Shown here: positions 16,404 to 25,478 of the stretch, one piece after another | Layout: each line of letters opens with the position of its first letter | Numbering within the stretch: the stretch's first letter is position 1 | Origin: Olivibacter sp. SDN3 | GTDB lineage: Bacteria > Bacteroidota > Bacteroidia > Sphingobacteriales > Sphingobacteriaceae | Direction of reading: 5' to 3' | NCBI RefSeq assembly: GCF_014334135.1 | Contig: NZ_CP060497.1 | Span: 868,001 to 932,000, forward strand | Length of the DNA: 64,000 bases | Made by a program: the position numbers and the translations under genes | Notes under the pieces: generated by a model | What the model was told of the DNA's origin: nothing | The model's database searches: none | The model's input: the letters and a program-made list of their open reading frames with translations, nothing else

Positions 16404-17696
16404 ATGAAGCATTACTACATCATTGATTTCGACAGTACTTTTACCCAAGTTGAAGCACTTGATGAATTAGCTAGAATATCCTTGGAGCATCATCCCGCAA
16501 GCGAACTTATTTATAAGGAAATAGAAAGACTGACAAATGCAGCTATGGAAGGCAATATTTCCTTCCGGGAAAGTCTGACTGGACGTGTAAAACTATTGCA
16601 GGCAAACAGAACACATCTCAATAAACTGATCACTATATTGAAGAAAAAGGTATCATCTTCTTTTTCACGAAACAGAGATTTCCTTAAAGCACATAATCAA
16701 GAGGTATTAATCGTTTCTGGAGGATTTAAAGAGTTTATCACTCCCGTGGTAAGACCTTATGGTATAAAAGCTGAAAATATTTACGCCAACACATTTCTTT
16801 TCGATGAGGAAGGGAATATCATTGGTTATGATGAGAATAACCCCCTATCTGACGAAGGAGGAAAGGTCAAGCTATTAAAAACAATGAACCTTGATGGCAC
16901 AATTTATGGCATTGGAGACGGTTACTCCGATTTTCAGCTAAAGGAATCGGGACTAATTGAAAAATTTTATGCCTTCACCGAAAATATAGAACGTAAATCC
17001 GTTTCAGAAAGGGCCGACCATATTACGCCGAGCCTGGATGAATTTTTATATGTCAACCACCTTCCCAGGGCGATTTCCTACCCTAAAAACCGTATACTTT
17101 GCTTAATAGTGGGAGATGTACCAGAGATCGCTATCCACTTACTGCGACGCGACGGCTTTTCGATCAGGCATAAGGAAACACTTGAAGAAAAGTACGTTAG
17201 TGATATAGGAATGCTACTTGTTGCCAATGGGATCAGCATAAATAGTGAAGAATTAAAACACGCGGAAAAGCTAAAGACAATCGGCTATTTAGGTAACAGC
17301 AAGGGATTCGTTGATCGTGAGTTATGCAACGAAATGGGTATTGTTATTTTTGACGACAAAAAGAACAAGAAACGTAACGGTGAGTTTATTCCTAAAAGGA
17401 TGGCTGACTTTATCAATAAAGGCGATACGGCTATGAGCCGCAATTTTCCCAATATGCAGCTTCCGAGAATACACCAGGCACACCGTTTGATTCACATACA
17501 TCAGAATGTTCCAGGTATTATAGCCCAGATCAATCATGTATTTGCTGAGCATCATATTAATATTGTAGCGCAATTCCTGATGACTAAGGGAAATATTGGC
17601 TATGTCATTACCGACATCAGTAAAGGATACGACAATAAGCTGCTAAAAGAGTTAAGGCTAATTGCCACCACCATAAAGCTGCGTATTTTATATTAA
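16404..17696 (+). CDS. SerB-like HAD phosphatase fused to a SerA remnant with ACT domain
   Basis: 430 residues in three parts. (1) Residues 1-about 205 are a HAD-IB phosphatase of phosphoserine phosphatase type: Asp8 and Asp10 in DFDST, Ser105-Gly-Gly, Lys154 and GDGYSD (171-176) are the four HAD motifs. (2) Residues about 228-330 resemble the N-terminal half-domain of phosphoglycerate dehydrogenase (EELKHAEKLKTIGYLGNSKG; GIVIFDD), but without the R-S substrate residues. (3) Residues about 331-430 match the SerA C-terminus: FINKGDTAMSRNFPNMQLP, then an ACT domain (HRLIHIHQNVPGIIAQIN, GYVITDIS). The NAD-binding domain is absent. Most likely a phosphoserine phosphatase with a serine-sensing regulatory tail; dehydrogenase activity is not expected. 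No frameshift is seen. Confidence 0.8.
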   Translation: MKHYYIIDFDSTFTQVEALDELARISLEHHPASELIYKEIERLTNAAMEGNISFRESLTGRVKLLQANRTHLNKLITILKKKVSSSFSRNRDFLKAHNQEVLIVSGGFKEFITPVVRPYGIKAENIYANTFLFDEEGNIIGYDENNPLSDEGGKVKLLKTMNLDGTIYGIGDGYSDFQLKESGLIEKFYAFTENIERKSVSERADHITPSLDEFLYVNHLPRAISYPKNRILCLIVGDVPEIAIHLLRRDGFSIRHKETLEEKYVSDIGMLLVANGISINSEELKHAEKLKTIGYLGNSKGFVDRELCNEMGIVIFDDKKNKKRNGEFIPKRMADFINKGDTAMSRNFPNMQLPRIHQAHRLIHIHQNVPGIIAQINHVFAEHHINIVAQFLMTKGNIGYVITDISKGYDNKLLKELRLIATTIKLRILY

Positions 17697-17703
17697 AAAA
17701 ACA

Positions 17704-17734
17704 AAAAGGCGGCATCGGCGAGATACAGCCTTTT
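17704..17734. terminator. Terminator between convergent genes
   Basis: AAAAGGC (17704-17710) pairs with GCCTTTT (17728-17734) across a 17-nt loop, between the stop codons of the phosphatase fusion (+) and the TlpA-like gene (-). The A/T ends would serve both directions. The stem is short, so moderate confidence. Confidence 0.5.
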
Positions 17735-17738
17735 GCTC

Positions 17739-18866
17739 TTAATTTAAGATTTCCTGCAATTTACTATGCAGTTCTTCGCCTCGGAGATTTTTGGCAACGA
17801 TTTTGCCTTCGGGATCAATCAGGAAATTAGCGGGTATACCACGTACCCCATAGAGTTTCGCTGCTGCATTATTCCAAAACTGCAGATCAGAAACCTGCGT
17901 CCAGCTTAGACCATCATCCTGAATTGCCTTCAGCCATGCTGCCTTACCATTTGGACGATCCAGTGAAACGCCCAGTACCGTGAAATTCTTATCCTTAAAC
18001 TTATTATACGCTTCTACCAGATTAGGGTTCTCTTGCCTACAAGGGCCACACCAACTTGCCCAAAAATCGATCAACACATATTTCCCTTTAAAAGAAGAAA
18101 GAGCAACAGGGTTATCGGTAGTATCGTTCATGCTAAACTCCGGAGCAGGTGATCCGATACTCGTTCCTTTTGCCAAGGTCAACAGTTCACCATATTCGCT
18201 ACCTATTTTACTTGTTTTCACCTCATTTGAAAGCTTACCGTAGAACTCCTCCGCTTTTTCATAATCTCTGCCCGGGTCTACCAGCGATCGCAACGTATAC
18301 ATACTCACCAACGATTGCGGGTTATCCCTAATAAAGTCTCCCAGAATATTCTGATGTTTTGTTTGTAAGGCCTCGTAGCGTTCCTGAAATGCTTTCTGAA
18401 ATTCAGCGCTGGCCCGTTGCTCATCAGACGCACCATAATACATCTCCATAATTTCAGCTTCATCACCCTTTACCGTGCTGAGTGCCTTATTTAACACGGC
18501 CTGATCGTCGTTCAATGGTGTACCACTCAAGGTAGCATTCGACAATGAATCGGCCGATTGTATATTGATTTCACCTTGTTCTAAATAAATAGGTAAAATA
18601 TCCGGCGACTCCAGCTCCATAACAGGCTCTCCTTCATGAGCAAGCACTAGCACCGCACTCAACGGATCTTCTACCGACCCGGTAAACGTAAAATCGCCAT
18701 TGGCCACTTCACTGGAGTCGAGCTGATTCTCCCCCTCCACACGATACGATATATAGGCCTTTGCCGGCGAATTCAACTTTCCAACCTTACCCTTAACGGT
18801 AAACGTTTGCTGCGCATACGTTAGTACGGGAATCATAGTTATCGCCACTATAATAAATTTCTTCAT
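17739..18866 (-). CDS. TlpA-like thioredoxin with N-terminal DUF4369
   Basis: About 375 residues, exported: MKKFIIVAITMIPVLTYAQ is a signal peptide. The ATG at 18866 is preferred over an in-frame TTG at 18893, which would put nine residues before the signal. The N-terminal third looks like DUF4369 (TVKGKVGKLNSPAKAYISY). The C-terminal AhpC/TSA-thioredoxin domain has FWASWCGPCRQENP with the CxxC pair and a cis-Pro loop (RGIPANFLIDPEG). Such proteins act as thiol-disulfide reductants in the Bacteroidota periplasm. Single-gene unit; promoter at 18910-18917. Confidence 0.9.
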   Translation of the reverse strand: MKKFIIVAITMIPVLTYAQQTFTVKGKVGKLNSPAKAYISYRVEGENQLDSSEVANGDFTFTGSVEDPLSAVLVLAHEGEPVMELESPDILPIYLEQGEINIQSADSLSNATLSGTPLNDDQAVLNKALSTVKGDEAEIMEMYYGASDEQRASAEFQKAFQERYEALQTKHQNILGDFIRDNPQSLVSMYTLRSLVDPGRDYEKAEEFYGKLSNEVKTSKIGSEYGELLTLAKGTSIGSPAPEFSMNDTTDNPVALSSFKGKYVLIDFWASWCGPCRQENPNLVEAYNKFKDKNFTVLGVSLDRPNGKAAWLKAIQDDGLSWTQVSDLQFWNNAAAKLYGVRGIPANFLIDPEGKIVAKNLRGEELHSKLQEILN

Positions 18867-18909
18867 TTTTTCACGATTTATACCACTTGACAATTATACA
18901 TTATACTTG

Positions 18910-18917
18910 CAAATGTA
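18910..18917 (-). promoter_or_regulatory. -7 box of the TlpA-like gene
   Basis: TACATTTG on the minus strand, an exact TANNTTTG match, with TTG 21 nt upstream as a possible -33 element. It lies 44 nt before the chosen ATG. Confidence 0.5.
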
Positions 18918-19048
18918 ACATTTAATTCAAACCTATCTCAACAAGATATTGCTTATTAATTCATTATGATGGATATGTTACAAGTATTTGCCATGTCTTA
19001 CTTTTTTCCTAAATTGCGCACCATACGAAGTACATAAACGTTTTTATC

Positions 19049-20110
19049 GTGGGAAATCCTTATAACATCGCAGTAGAGTTAACGCAAAACTCTCATTTAG
19101 GGCAGGTTGACTTTAACAACCTTAAGTTCGGACAGATTTTATCTGACCACATGTTGGTTGCAGATTATGATGATGGCGAATGGAAGGATATCAAAATTGT
19201 TCCTTACGCAAATATCAGCATTAGCCCTGCTACATCAGCCCTACACTATGGGCAAGCGATATTTGAAGGTATTAAAGCTTACAAGTTTTCCGACGGTCAA
19301 GTAAGTATCTTCAGGCCGGACAAAAATTTCGAAAGGTTCAACAGGTCTGCGGCGCGCCTGGAGATGCCTACATTGCCAAAAGAGATTTTCATCGACGGAC
19401 TAAAAAAATTGATAGCTATCGATCAGGCTTTTGTTCCTTCAAATGCGGGAGCATCGTTATATATTAGACCCTTCATGTTTGCAACGGAAGCAGCCTTGGG
19501 CGTCCATCCATCAAAATCTTATAAATTCATCATTATTACCGGTCCCGTTGGTGCTTATTACAATAAACCTTTGCGGGTAAAAGTGGAAACGCACTTTACA
19601 CGCGCCGCCGCAGGTGGAGTTGGTTTTTCGAAAAATGCCGGAAACTACGCGTTAGCGTTACACCCAACGCGACTAGCACAGGAGGAAGGCTTTGATCAGC
19701 TCATTTGGACGGATGCAAAAGAACATAAATTCATTGAAGAAGCAGGCACAGCCAATCTCGTATTTATGTTGGGAGACACCTTAATTACTCCTGGATCTGA
19801 AACAGTCTTGCAAGGAGTGACGCGACACAGCATTATGGATATTGCTAAAAGCTGGGGAATCAAGACAGAAACCAGGGATGTTAGTGTGGAAGAATTAATA
19901 CGTGGCATAGAAGACGGTTCTGTAACTGAGGCTTTCGCCGCTGGAACCGCTGCGACATTAACCCCCATTTCTGAAATCGGCTTTGAAGGCAAAATCTATA
20001 AATTAAGTGATCCTGAAACTCGCCCATTCTCTAAAAAAGTGGTAAACTATCTGAACGATCTTCGATACGGTAAAATAGAAGACGCTTTCGGCTGGAACTT
20101 TCTGGTGTAA
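19049..20110 (+). CDS. ilvE: Branched-chain amino acid aminotransferase
   Basis: 353 residues, class IV PLP aminotransferase that carries out the last step of valine, leucine and isoleucine synthesis and the first step of their breakdown. The PLP lysine is Lys195 in GVGFSKNAGNYA; other landmarks are ALHYGQAIFEGIKAY (65-79), FRPDKNFERFNRSA and IEEAGTANLVF (229-239). The start is GTG at 19049; there is no in-frame ATG close to the conserved N-terminus. Monocistronic, closed by the strong terminator at 20117-20164. Confidence 0.94.
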   Translation: MGNPYNIAVELTQNSHLGQVDFNNLKFGQILSDHMLVADYDDGEWKDIKIVPYANISISPATSALHYGQAIFEGIKAYKFSDGQVSIFRPDKNFERFNRSAARLEMPTLPKEIFIDGLKKLIAIDQAFVPSNAGASLYIRPFMFATEAALGVHPSKSYKFIIITGPVGAYYNKPLRVKVETHFTRAAAGGVGFSKNAGNYALALHPTRLAQEEGFDQLIWTDAKEHKFIEEAGTANLVFMLGDTLITPGSETVLQGVTRHSIMDIAKSWGIKTETRDVSVEELIRGIEDGSVTEAFAAGTAATLTPISEIGFEGKIYKLSDPETRPFSKKVVNYLNDLRYGKIEDAFGWNFLV

Positions 20111-20116
20111 TACACT

Positions 20117-20164
20117 AAAAACACCTGCTAATAAGGAAGCAAATCCTTATTAGCAGGTGTTTTT
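20117..20164. terminator. Strong bidirectional terminator
   Basis: A perfect 21-bp stem (20117-20137 with 20144-20164; arm core ACACCTGCTAATAAGGA) with a 6-nt loop and A/T-rich ends, between the ilvE stop and the stop of the convergent AsmA-like gene. Confidence 0.92.
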
Positions 20165-21937
20165 TTATTTATTATCTTTCGGTTTCTTTTTAAATACCTC
20201 TTTCAAAAAGCCTCTCACTTTCCCTACTGTTTTATCAGCACTTTCTGCGGTATTCATCAATTTAGCTTCCCGTTCTTTGGTTACACCAGCACTAGCCTTC
20301 ACGCCTTCCATTAAACTCTTCCAGAAAAAGTTAAAAAAAGAAGCTGTTAAGGGTCTTCGATAATTAATAGGGCCTGGATGGAATTTTTCGTTGGCATCTG
20401 GATTACTATCATTAATGATGAATTTATTGGCCAATGTATTAACTACCCGGTTACCAGATTGCTTACCCTCTTCTTTCTTTAAAAGGATATTAACCGCCAG
20501 ATCTGTGTAATAAAATTGTACATTTCCTCTTGCCCTATATTCATCTGCCCTTACATGAAAACTAAGCTTTCGGAAATTTCCAGAACTGATTTCAATCATC
20601 GCTAAGGGTTTTGTCAGAGGATTTAATGCCATCGCATTCATGTTTGTCAACGCGCCTTTATAGCTGAAAGCGCCCAATTTATCATCCATATCAAAGCTGA
20701 ACTGTATCTGCAGGTGGCCATTATTCATAAACCTGGAGTGTATATCAGCCGTCAGAAACTTATTCTGTGCCAACGCTACCGAATCATTGGTAATATTATA
20801 AAAAGTCCCTTTCGTTCTATCGAACGTAACTTTACCCGTCTGACCTGTCTTACCATTATGCTCCACATAACTGATATCTGTCTCCTTTAACATTAAGGTG
20901 TCGATCTTTAGTGGCAGGGCCAATTTTCTAAGTTGCTGATGTGGATACTTCCCTATTTTTTCTTTCTTTGGTTTTCTTGGATAGGCTGTATTATTATAAA
21001 CTTCCACTTTCGCTTTTCCAATTTGCGCATTCCCCGCGTATAATCGCTGTTGTCTAAGCAACTTAAAAAGGTCTATATTATTAAACTGTATCGTATCAAA
21101 TGTGAGATCAAACCGTTCTTTAGCCAATTTGGTTTGCTTATAGAAGTCTACCTTATTATAGCGTGGCGTCATCCTCAGACCGCTTAACACGATACTTCTT
21201 TCCGCAGAAGTAAAATGGATCCCACTAAGATCAACGTAATATAAGCTATCACCGGTAGCCAGGCGGTAGTCATTCATTTGAAAATCTACAGATTTTGCGT
21301 TATAAAAGCGTAGGCTATCATTTTGAGACGCAGAATCTACCTGTAAGTCGTTAATATTTATATTGACATTTCTTAATCTTGTTGTTTTTTCCAGCTCTTC
21401 ATTCCGGTTGGTATAGGTAACATTTACGTCCCTAAAAGCTATATTATGGATGGAAAGTTCTTTCAGCACTTTAGAGATCTTCTGGTAAAGCGTTCGTTTG
21501 TCTTTAACAGTTACGGTATCGTTATACGATTGACTTTCGTTAATTACTTTTATTTCCGGACTCTCTACAAGGATATGGTCGATGTTCAATCTTCGTTGCG
21601 CATAAATCCGCTTGGGATGAAAATTCTTTATTTCCAATTTAGAAACGGCAATATCATATAGGTTATCTGGCGCCTTCTGTTGCTTTTTCAACGATTGATA
21701 CACCCCAGTATCCGGAATGAGTCTAAAATTATGCACATAGGCATTTCCCGTAACTAAGTTGAAATCGAAATCGTCATAGGTTACCTGATACAAACTATCA
21801 CTGGAACTGAGTATAATTTCATGTAATTTCTCACTTAAAAGAGGTTTCCAATGGTTACCCAAATACCATAAACCACCGATCAGTACGAGCAAAAGCGTAA
21901 GGAAAATACCGATAAACCATTTCCAAAAAGGTTTCAT
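20165..21937 (-). CDS. AsmA-like envelope protein, copy 1
   Basis: 590 residues. One N-terminal membrane segment (about 7-27, FIGIFLTLLLVLIGGLWYLG) and then a long periplasmic region of alternating beta-strands (LYQVTYDDFDFNLVTGNAYV, DGKIG-type strands, RGNVQFYYTDLAVNILLKK), the look of AsmA/TamB-like or DUF748-like proteins that bridge the envelope for lipid transport. Not assigned to a named family with certainty. It ends with a Lys-rich tail (KEVFKKKPKDNK). A paralogue with the same layout lies 104 nt upstream (22042-23721) on the same strand. Confidence 0.65.
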   Translation of the reverse strand: MKPFWKWFIGIFLTLLLVLIGGLWYLGNHWKPLLSEKLHEIILSSSDSLYQVTYDDFDFNLVTGNAYVHNFRLIPDTGVYQSLKKQQKAPDNLYDIAVSKLEIKNFHPKRIYAQRRLNIDHILVESPEIKVINESQSYNDTVTVKDKRTLYQKISKVLKELSIHNIAFRDVNVTYTNRNEELEKTTRLRNVNININDLQVDSASQNDSLRFYNAKSVDFQMNDYRLATGDSLYYVDLSGIHFTSAERSIVLSGLRMTPRYNKVDFYKQTKLAKERFDLTFDTIQFNNIDLFKLLRQQRLYAGNAQIGKAKVEVYNNTAYPRKPKKEKIGKYPHQQLRKLALPLKIDTLMLKETDISYVEHNGKTGQTGKVTFDRTKGTFYNITNDSVALAQNKFLTADIHSRFMNNGHLQIQFSFDMDDKLGAFSYKGALTNMNAMALNPLTKPLAMIEISSGNFRKLSFHVRADEYRARGNVQFYYTDLAVNILLKKEEGKQSGNRVVNTLANKFIINDSNPDANEKFHPGPINYRRPLTASFFNFFWKSLMEGVKASAGVTKEREAKLMNTAESADKTVGKVRGFLKEVFKKKPKDNK

Positions 21938-22041
21938 TTCACACCAATTACAATTAAAATTTAATATTCAATTTTATCAAAATTCAAAACATCCATTAAA
22001 CCCTTATCGATCCAGAAAGTTTTAGTTCCCATCCATTTTAT

Positions 22042-23721
22042 TTAAACTTTTGGTAGGCCCAAATTTATTTTAAACCCTTCATATATCGCTTTCCACATGA
22101 GATTAAAAAACGTTCTTTCCTGCGGATGTTCATACACGAGCTTTGCTTCTCTGGGAGGCTCCCCCTCCCGTGAAGGGTTATTACTTTTCACAGCCACCCA
22201 GTTTACAAATAATGATAAAAATCCTTTCTTTTCAAGCTGGCCGCTTTCAGCATCCAATACGGCAACTTTTAGATCATTATAGCGCATTAAAGTATATACC
22301 TGTGCCTGATAGCGATTAGCCTTTACGTCGAAATATACATCCTGGATGTGCCCCTCCTCAGCACGTGCCAACGAAATAGGTTCAAAAAGTTGGTTGTAAA
22401 AACTTGCCGGGGCACCTTCCAAGCTTCCTTTATAATTAAAAGCGCCATCTTTGCTGAGCATATCAAAATTGAGCGCCAGTGTTAACTTGGGTTTTCCTAA
22501 AAAGTTTGTAGTAAAGTTACTCTTCACCCATCGGTTTTGCTTTAATCGTAAAGTATCATTACTCACATTCAACATATCTCCGGTTAAATCCGTAAAAAAA
22601 ACGGTACCTGATTTTCCCGACTTTGGATTGCGTTCTTTATAATAAATGGCGGCTCCTTTTATCTTCAGGCTATCAATAGTTATCGGCAAAGACAAGCGTT
22701 GAAAAGCAAATGCAGGGAAATTATTGGAAGCTTGGGTCGTTTTTTCCGGCATGCCTTTATCTACAAAAACACGTACTTCAGCACTATCGAGAAGAAGTGA
22801 CCGGATGGGCAACTGACCTAAAGCTTCCAGACGCTTGAAATTAACGTCATTTACCTGAATCCTGGGAAAAATCATATCGTACCTGTCGCCACTGATTTTT
22901 AGTCGTCTGGCGAATTCCATTTCAGGATATCTGGGAATAACACGGAATGAATCAACCCCTATTTCACGATGTTCCGTAGAAACTTCCAGTTTAGTTATTT
23001 TGAGGTCGTACATCGCATCCACCGTACGGTAATGTATCTGTTTTCCATATAAGCGGATGTCTTTTGCAAACCAGCACCGTAATGAATCGTTCCTACGAGA
23101 AGTATCCAGATCCAGATCTACCACCTCCAAGCTGATATTTTTGAGTGTACCGGTATTTTTCGTGCTATCAAGCGTCGATAGTCCCTGGTATGACAGTTGA
23201 TGGATATTGATCTTCTTTACCCGACTATTGATCAACTGCTCGGGCAACCGGTCTATCAAACTGCTTTTTTCATCTGCAGCTTCATCAGGCTCTTCTCTCA
23301 TGGTCCAATTTATAACCTTAGGTTTGTCTATTGTTATTGCCCCTACTACAATGTTCCCGGTAAATAGATAGCGGATTAACTGCATGCCCGAAATCGAGAC
23401 AACATCACTGGCAATCTCAAAAAGCTGAGGCGGCTGCCGAAGGCTATCCATTTTTTTATAGGCTACGGTATCTGGCATAAGCCGGATTTCCGAAAACCGC
23501 ACACCTCCGGTAAGCAAATTCAACCTAATATGTTCAAACTCCAATTGATATACGCCATGACTTTCTTGAGTCACTTTTTCCTTTATTTTTTTTGGTAAGC
23601 TTTGCTGCAGTATGATTCCCACTACAAATAAAACCAATATGAGCAACAACAAAATCAATACACTCCAGAAGAGCGACTTTTTTCCTGTGTTCCACCTATG
23701 GTATAAATTCATCTGCATCAA
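22042..23721 (-). CDS. AsmA-like envelope protein, copy 2
   Basis: 559 residues, paralogous to the downstream gene at 20165-21937: both have one N-terminal membrane segment, then YQLEFEHIRLNLLTGGVRFS or its equivalent about 55 residues in, a RNDSLR motif mid-protein, FxxxLxxDM near residue 420 and TFFNLMWKAIYEGFK-like ends. Periplasmic, beta-rich, AsmA/DUF748-like; function unknown. Start may be 23721 or the Met three codons later. A GGCACT/AGTGCC hairpin (23738-23756) lies just before the start. Confidence 0.65.
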   Translation of the reverse strand: MMQMNLYHRWNTGKKSLFWSVLILLLLILVLFVVGIILQQSLPKKIKEKVTQESHGVYQLEFEHIRLNLLTGGVRFSEIRLMPDTVAYKKMDSLRQPPQLFEIASDVVSISGMQLIRYLFTGNIVVGAITIDKPKVINWTMREEPDEAADEKSSLIDRLPEQLINSRVKKINIHQLSYQGLSTLDSTKNTGTLKNISLEVVDLDLDTSRRNDSLRCWFAKDIRLYGKQIHYRTVDAMYDLKITKLEVSTEHREIGVDSFRVIPRYPEMEFARRLKISGDRYDMIFPRIQVNDVNFKRLEALGQLPIRSLLLDSAEVRVFVDKGMPEKTTQASNNFPAFAFQRLSLPITIDSLKIKGAAIYYKERNPKSGKSGTVFFTDLTGDMLNVSNDTLRLKQNRWVKSNFTTNFLGKPKLTLALNFDMLSKDGAFNYKGSLEGAPASFYNQLFEPISLARAEEGHIQDVYFDVKANRYQAQVYTLMRYNDLKVAVLDAESGQLEKKGFLSLFVNWVAVKSNNPSREGEPPREAKLVYEHPQERTFFNLMWKAIYEGFKINLGLPKV

Positions 23722-23940
23722 CTACTCCTTGTACTATGGCACTTATGAACAGTGCCCATTTGTAAATAGGTTAAATATTGTTATCAAAGTAAAAATACCT
23801 AAATATCTAATTTAATATTATTCCTTCTATTTAACATCAAATAACATCAAATTGTTTATTACCGCTACTTCCTTTGTAAAGCTGATGTTATATAAACAAA
23901 TACTTAGCTGACAAACTGTCACTAACCAAATATTTTTTTG

Positions 23941-23948
23941 TACTTTTG
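23941..23948 (+). promoter_or_regulatory. -7 box of miaB
   Basis: TACTTTTG, an exact TANNTTTG match, only 12 nt before the ATG at 23961, so the transcript would have a very short leader. Confidence 0.6.
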
Positions 23949-23960
23949 TAGCCTTAAATC

Positions 23961-25424
23961 ATGGGCATGATAGAAACACAAATAAGTTTAAAGGAACACG
24001 ATGAGTCTCGTCAAGGGGAAGCACTGTTGCTCGAAGGTAAGCATGACAGGCAGAACAATCGTAAACTTTACATCGAGAGTTATGGCTGTCAGATGAATTT
24101 TGCTGACAGTGAAATTGTTGCGTCTATATTAATGGACAATGGTTTTGAAACAACGCATGATTACAAAAGTGCAGACGTGGTATTTATTAATACCTGTTCT
24201 ATCCGTGAAAATGCAGAGCAACGTGTTCGCAATCGATTAAAAGAATTTGAGTCTGCCAAAGCCAAGAATCCAGGCATGATAGTCGGGGTGTTAGGGTGCA
24301 TGGCCGAACGCTTAAAATCCAAGTTTTTAGAGGAAGAGAAGTTGGTAGATGTAGTCGTTGGCCCTGATGCTTATCGAGACCTCCCGAATCTGATCAACAA
24401 AGTAGATGATGGCACACGTGCTGTTAATGTACTCTTATCTAGAGAAGAGACCTATGCAGATATCAGTCCTGTTCGTTTAAATTCAAATGGTGTTACAGCT
24501 TTTATTTCAATCATGCGCGGTTGCGACAATATGTGTTCTTTCTGTGTGGTCCCTTTCACCCGGGGCCGGGAACGTAGTCGTGACCCATACTCCATTGTAA
24601 AGGAAGCCCGGGATTTATTCGAGGCAGGTTATCGCGAGGTTACACTCTTGGGTCAGAACGTTGACTCCTACAAGTGGGATCCGAAAGATGAGGAAACTTC
24701 TAGTATTGACAACACCATCACTTTCGCGAAGTTATTGGAAATGGTAGCAGCAGTAAACCCGCTCTTACGTGTTCGGTTCTCCACTTCTCATCCTAAGGAT
24801 ATTACTAATGAAGTTCTTTACAGTATAGCCAAACACGAAAACATTTGTAACTATATTCATCTGCCGGTACAGTCGGGCAATTCCAGGGTACTGGAGTTAA
24901 TGAACCGAACATACGACCGCGCATGGTATATGGAACGTGTCGACGCCATCCGCCGTATCATCCCAACATGTGGTATCTCCACCGATATTATTACCGGTTT
25001 CTGTAGCGAAACAGAGGAAGAACATCAGGATACGCTTTCTATCATGGATTATGTGCAATATGATTATGCGTATATGTTTGCTTATTCTGAAAGGCCCGGC
25101 ACGCTTGCGGCTAAGCGATATGCAGACGACATTCCGGAAGAAATCAAAAAACGTAGATTGACGGAAGTTGTCAGTAAGCAGCGTATGCATAGTCATTTAA
25201 GGCTGAAAGAACAGGTAGGAAAGACACATAAAGTGCTTATAGAGGGATATTCAAAACGGTCGGATAAAGATTACTGCGGCAGAAATGACCAAAATGCTAT
25301 GGTTGTTTTTCCTGTTGATCAGCAATTTAATATAGGAGATTATGTAACCGTTTTAGGTGAAAGTTGTACGTCGGCCACCTTGATTGGTAAAATTGTTAAC
25401 TCAGAAACAACAGTCGGCGCGTAA
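23961..25424 (+). CDS. miaB: tRNA-2-methylthio-N6-dimethylallyladenosine synthase
   Basis: 487 residues. Radical-SAM methylthiotransferase acting on A37 of tRNAs that read UNN codons. The N-terminal UPF0004 domain has Cys43 (YGCQMN), Cys79 (NTCSIRENA) and Cys113 (GCMAERL) for the auxiliary 4Fe-4S cluster; the radical SAM cluster is Cys188, Cys192, Cys195 ([10 protein letters not shown]). A C-terminal TRAM domain ends near GKIVNSE. Start may be 23961 or 23967. The next gene, a sigma-54 activator, follows 54 nt later. Confidence 0.97.
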   Translation: MGMIETQISLKEHDESRQGEALLLEGKHDRQNNRKLYIESYGCQMNFADSEIVASILMDNGFETTHDYKSADVVFINTCSIRENAEQRVRNRLKEFESAKAKNPGMIVGVLGCMAERLKSKFLEEEKLVDVVVGPDAYRDLPNLINKVDDGTRAVNVLLSREETYADISPVRLNSNGVTAFISIMRGCDNMCSFCVVPFTRGRERSRDPYSIVKEARDLFEAGYREVTLLGQNVDSYKWDPKDEETSSIDNTITFAKLLEMVAAVNPLLRVRFSTSHPKDITNEVLYSIAKHENICNYIHLPVQSGNSRVLELMNRTYDRAWYMERVDAIRRIIPTCGISTDIITGFCSETEEEHQDTLSIMDYVQYDYAYMFAYSERPGTLAAKRYADDIPEEIKKRRLTEVVSKQRMHSHLRLKEQVGKTHKVLIEGYSKRSDKDYCGRNDQNAMVVFPVDQQFNIGDYVTVLGESCTSATLIGKIVNSETTVGA

Positions 25425-25478
25425 ATCCCCAACCCTTCGATATAAGCTAAAACTCAGAAAATAGGCAGTATTGACAAT

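Noticed and set aside
19034-19043. AAACGTTT palindrome before ilvE as a further LacI site
   Set aside because: The core is present, but the flanks do not fit GCAAWCGWTTRY and ilvE has no link to the sugar locus.
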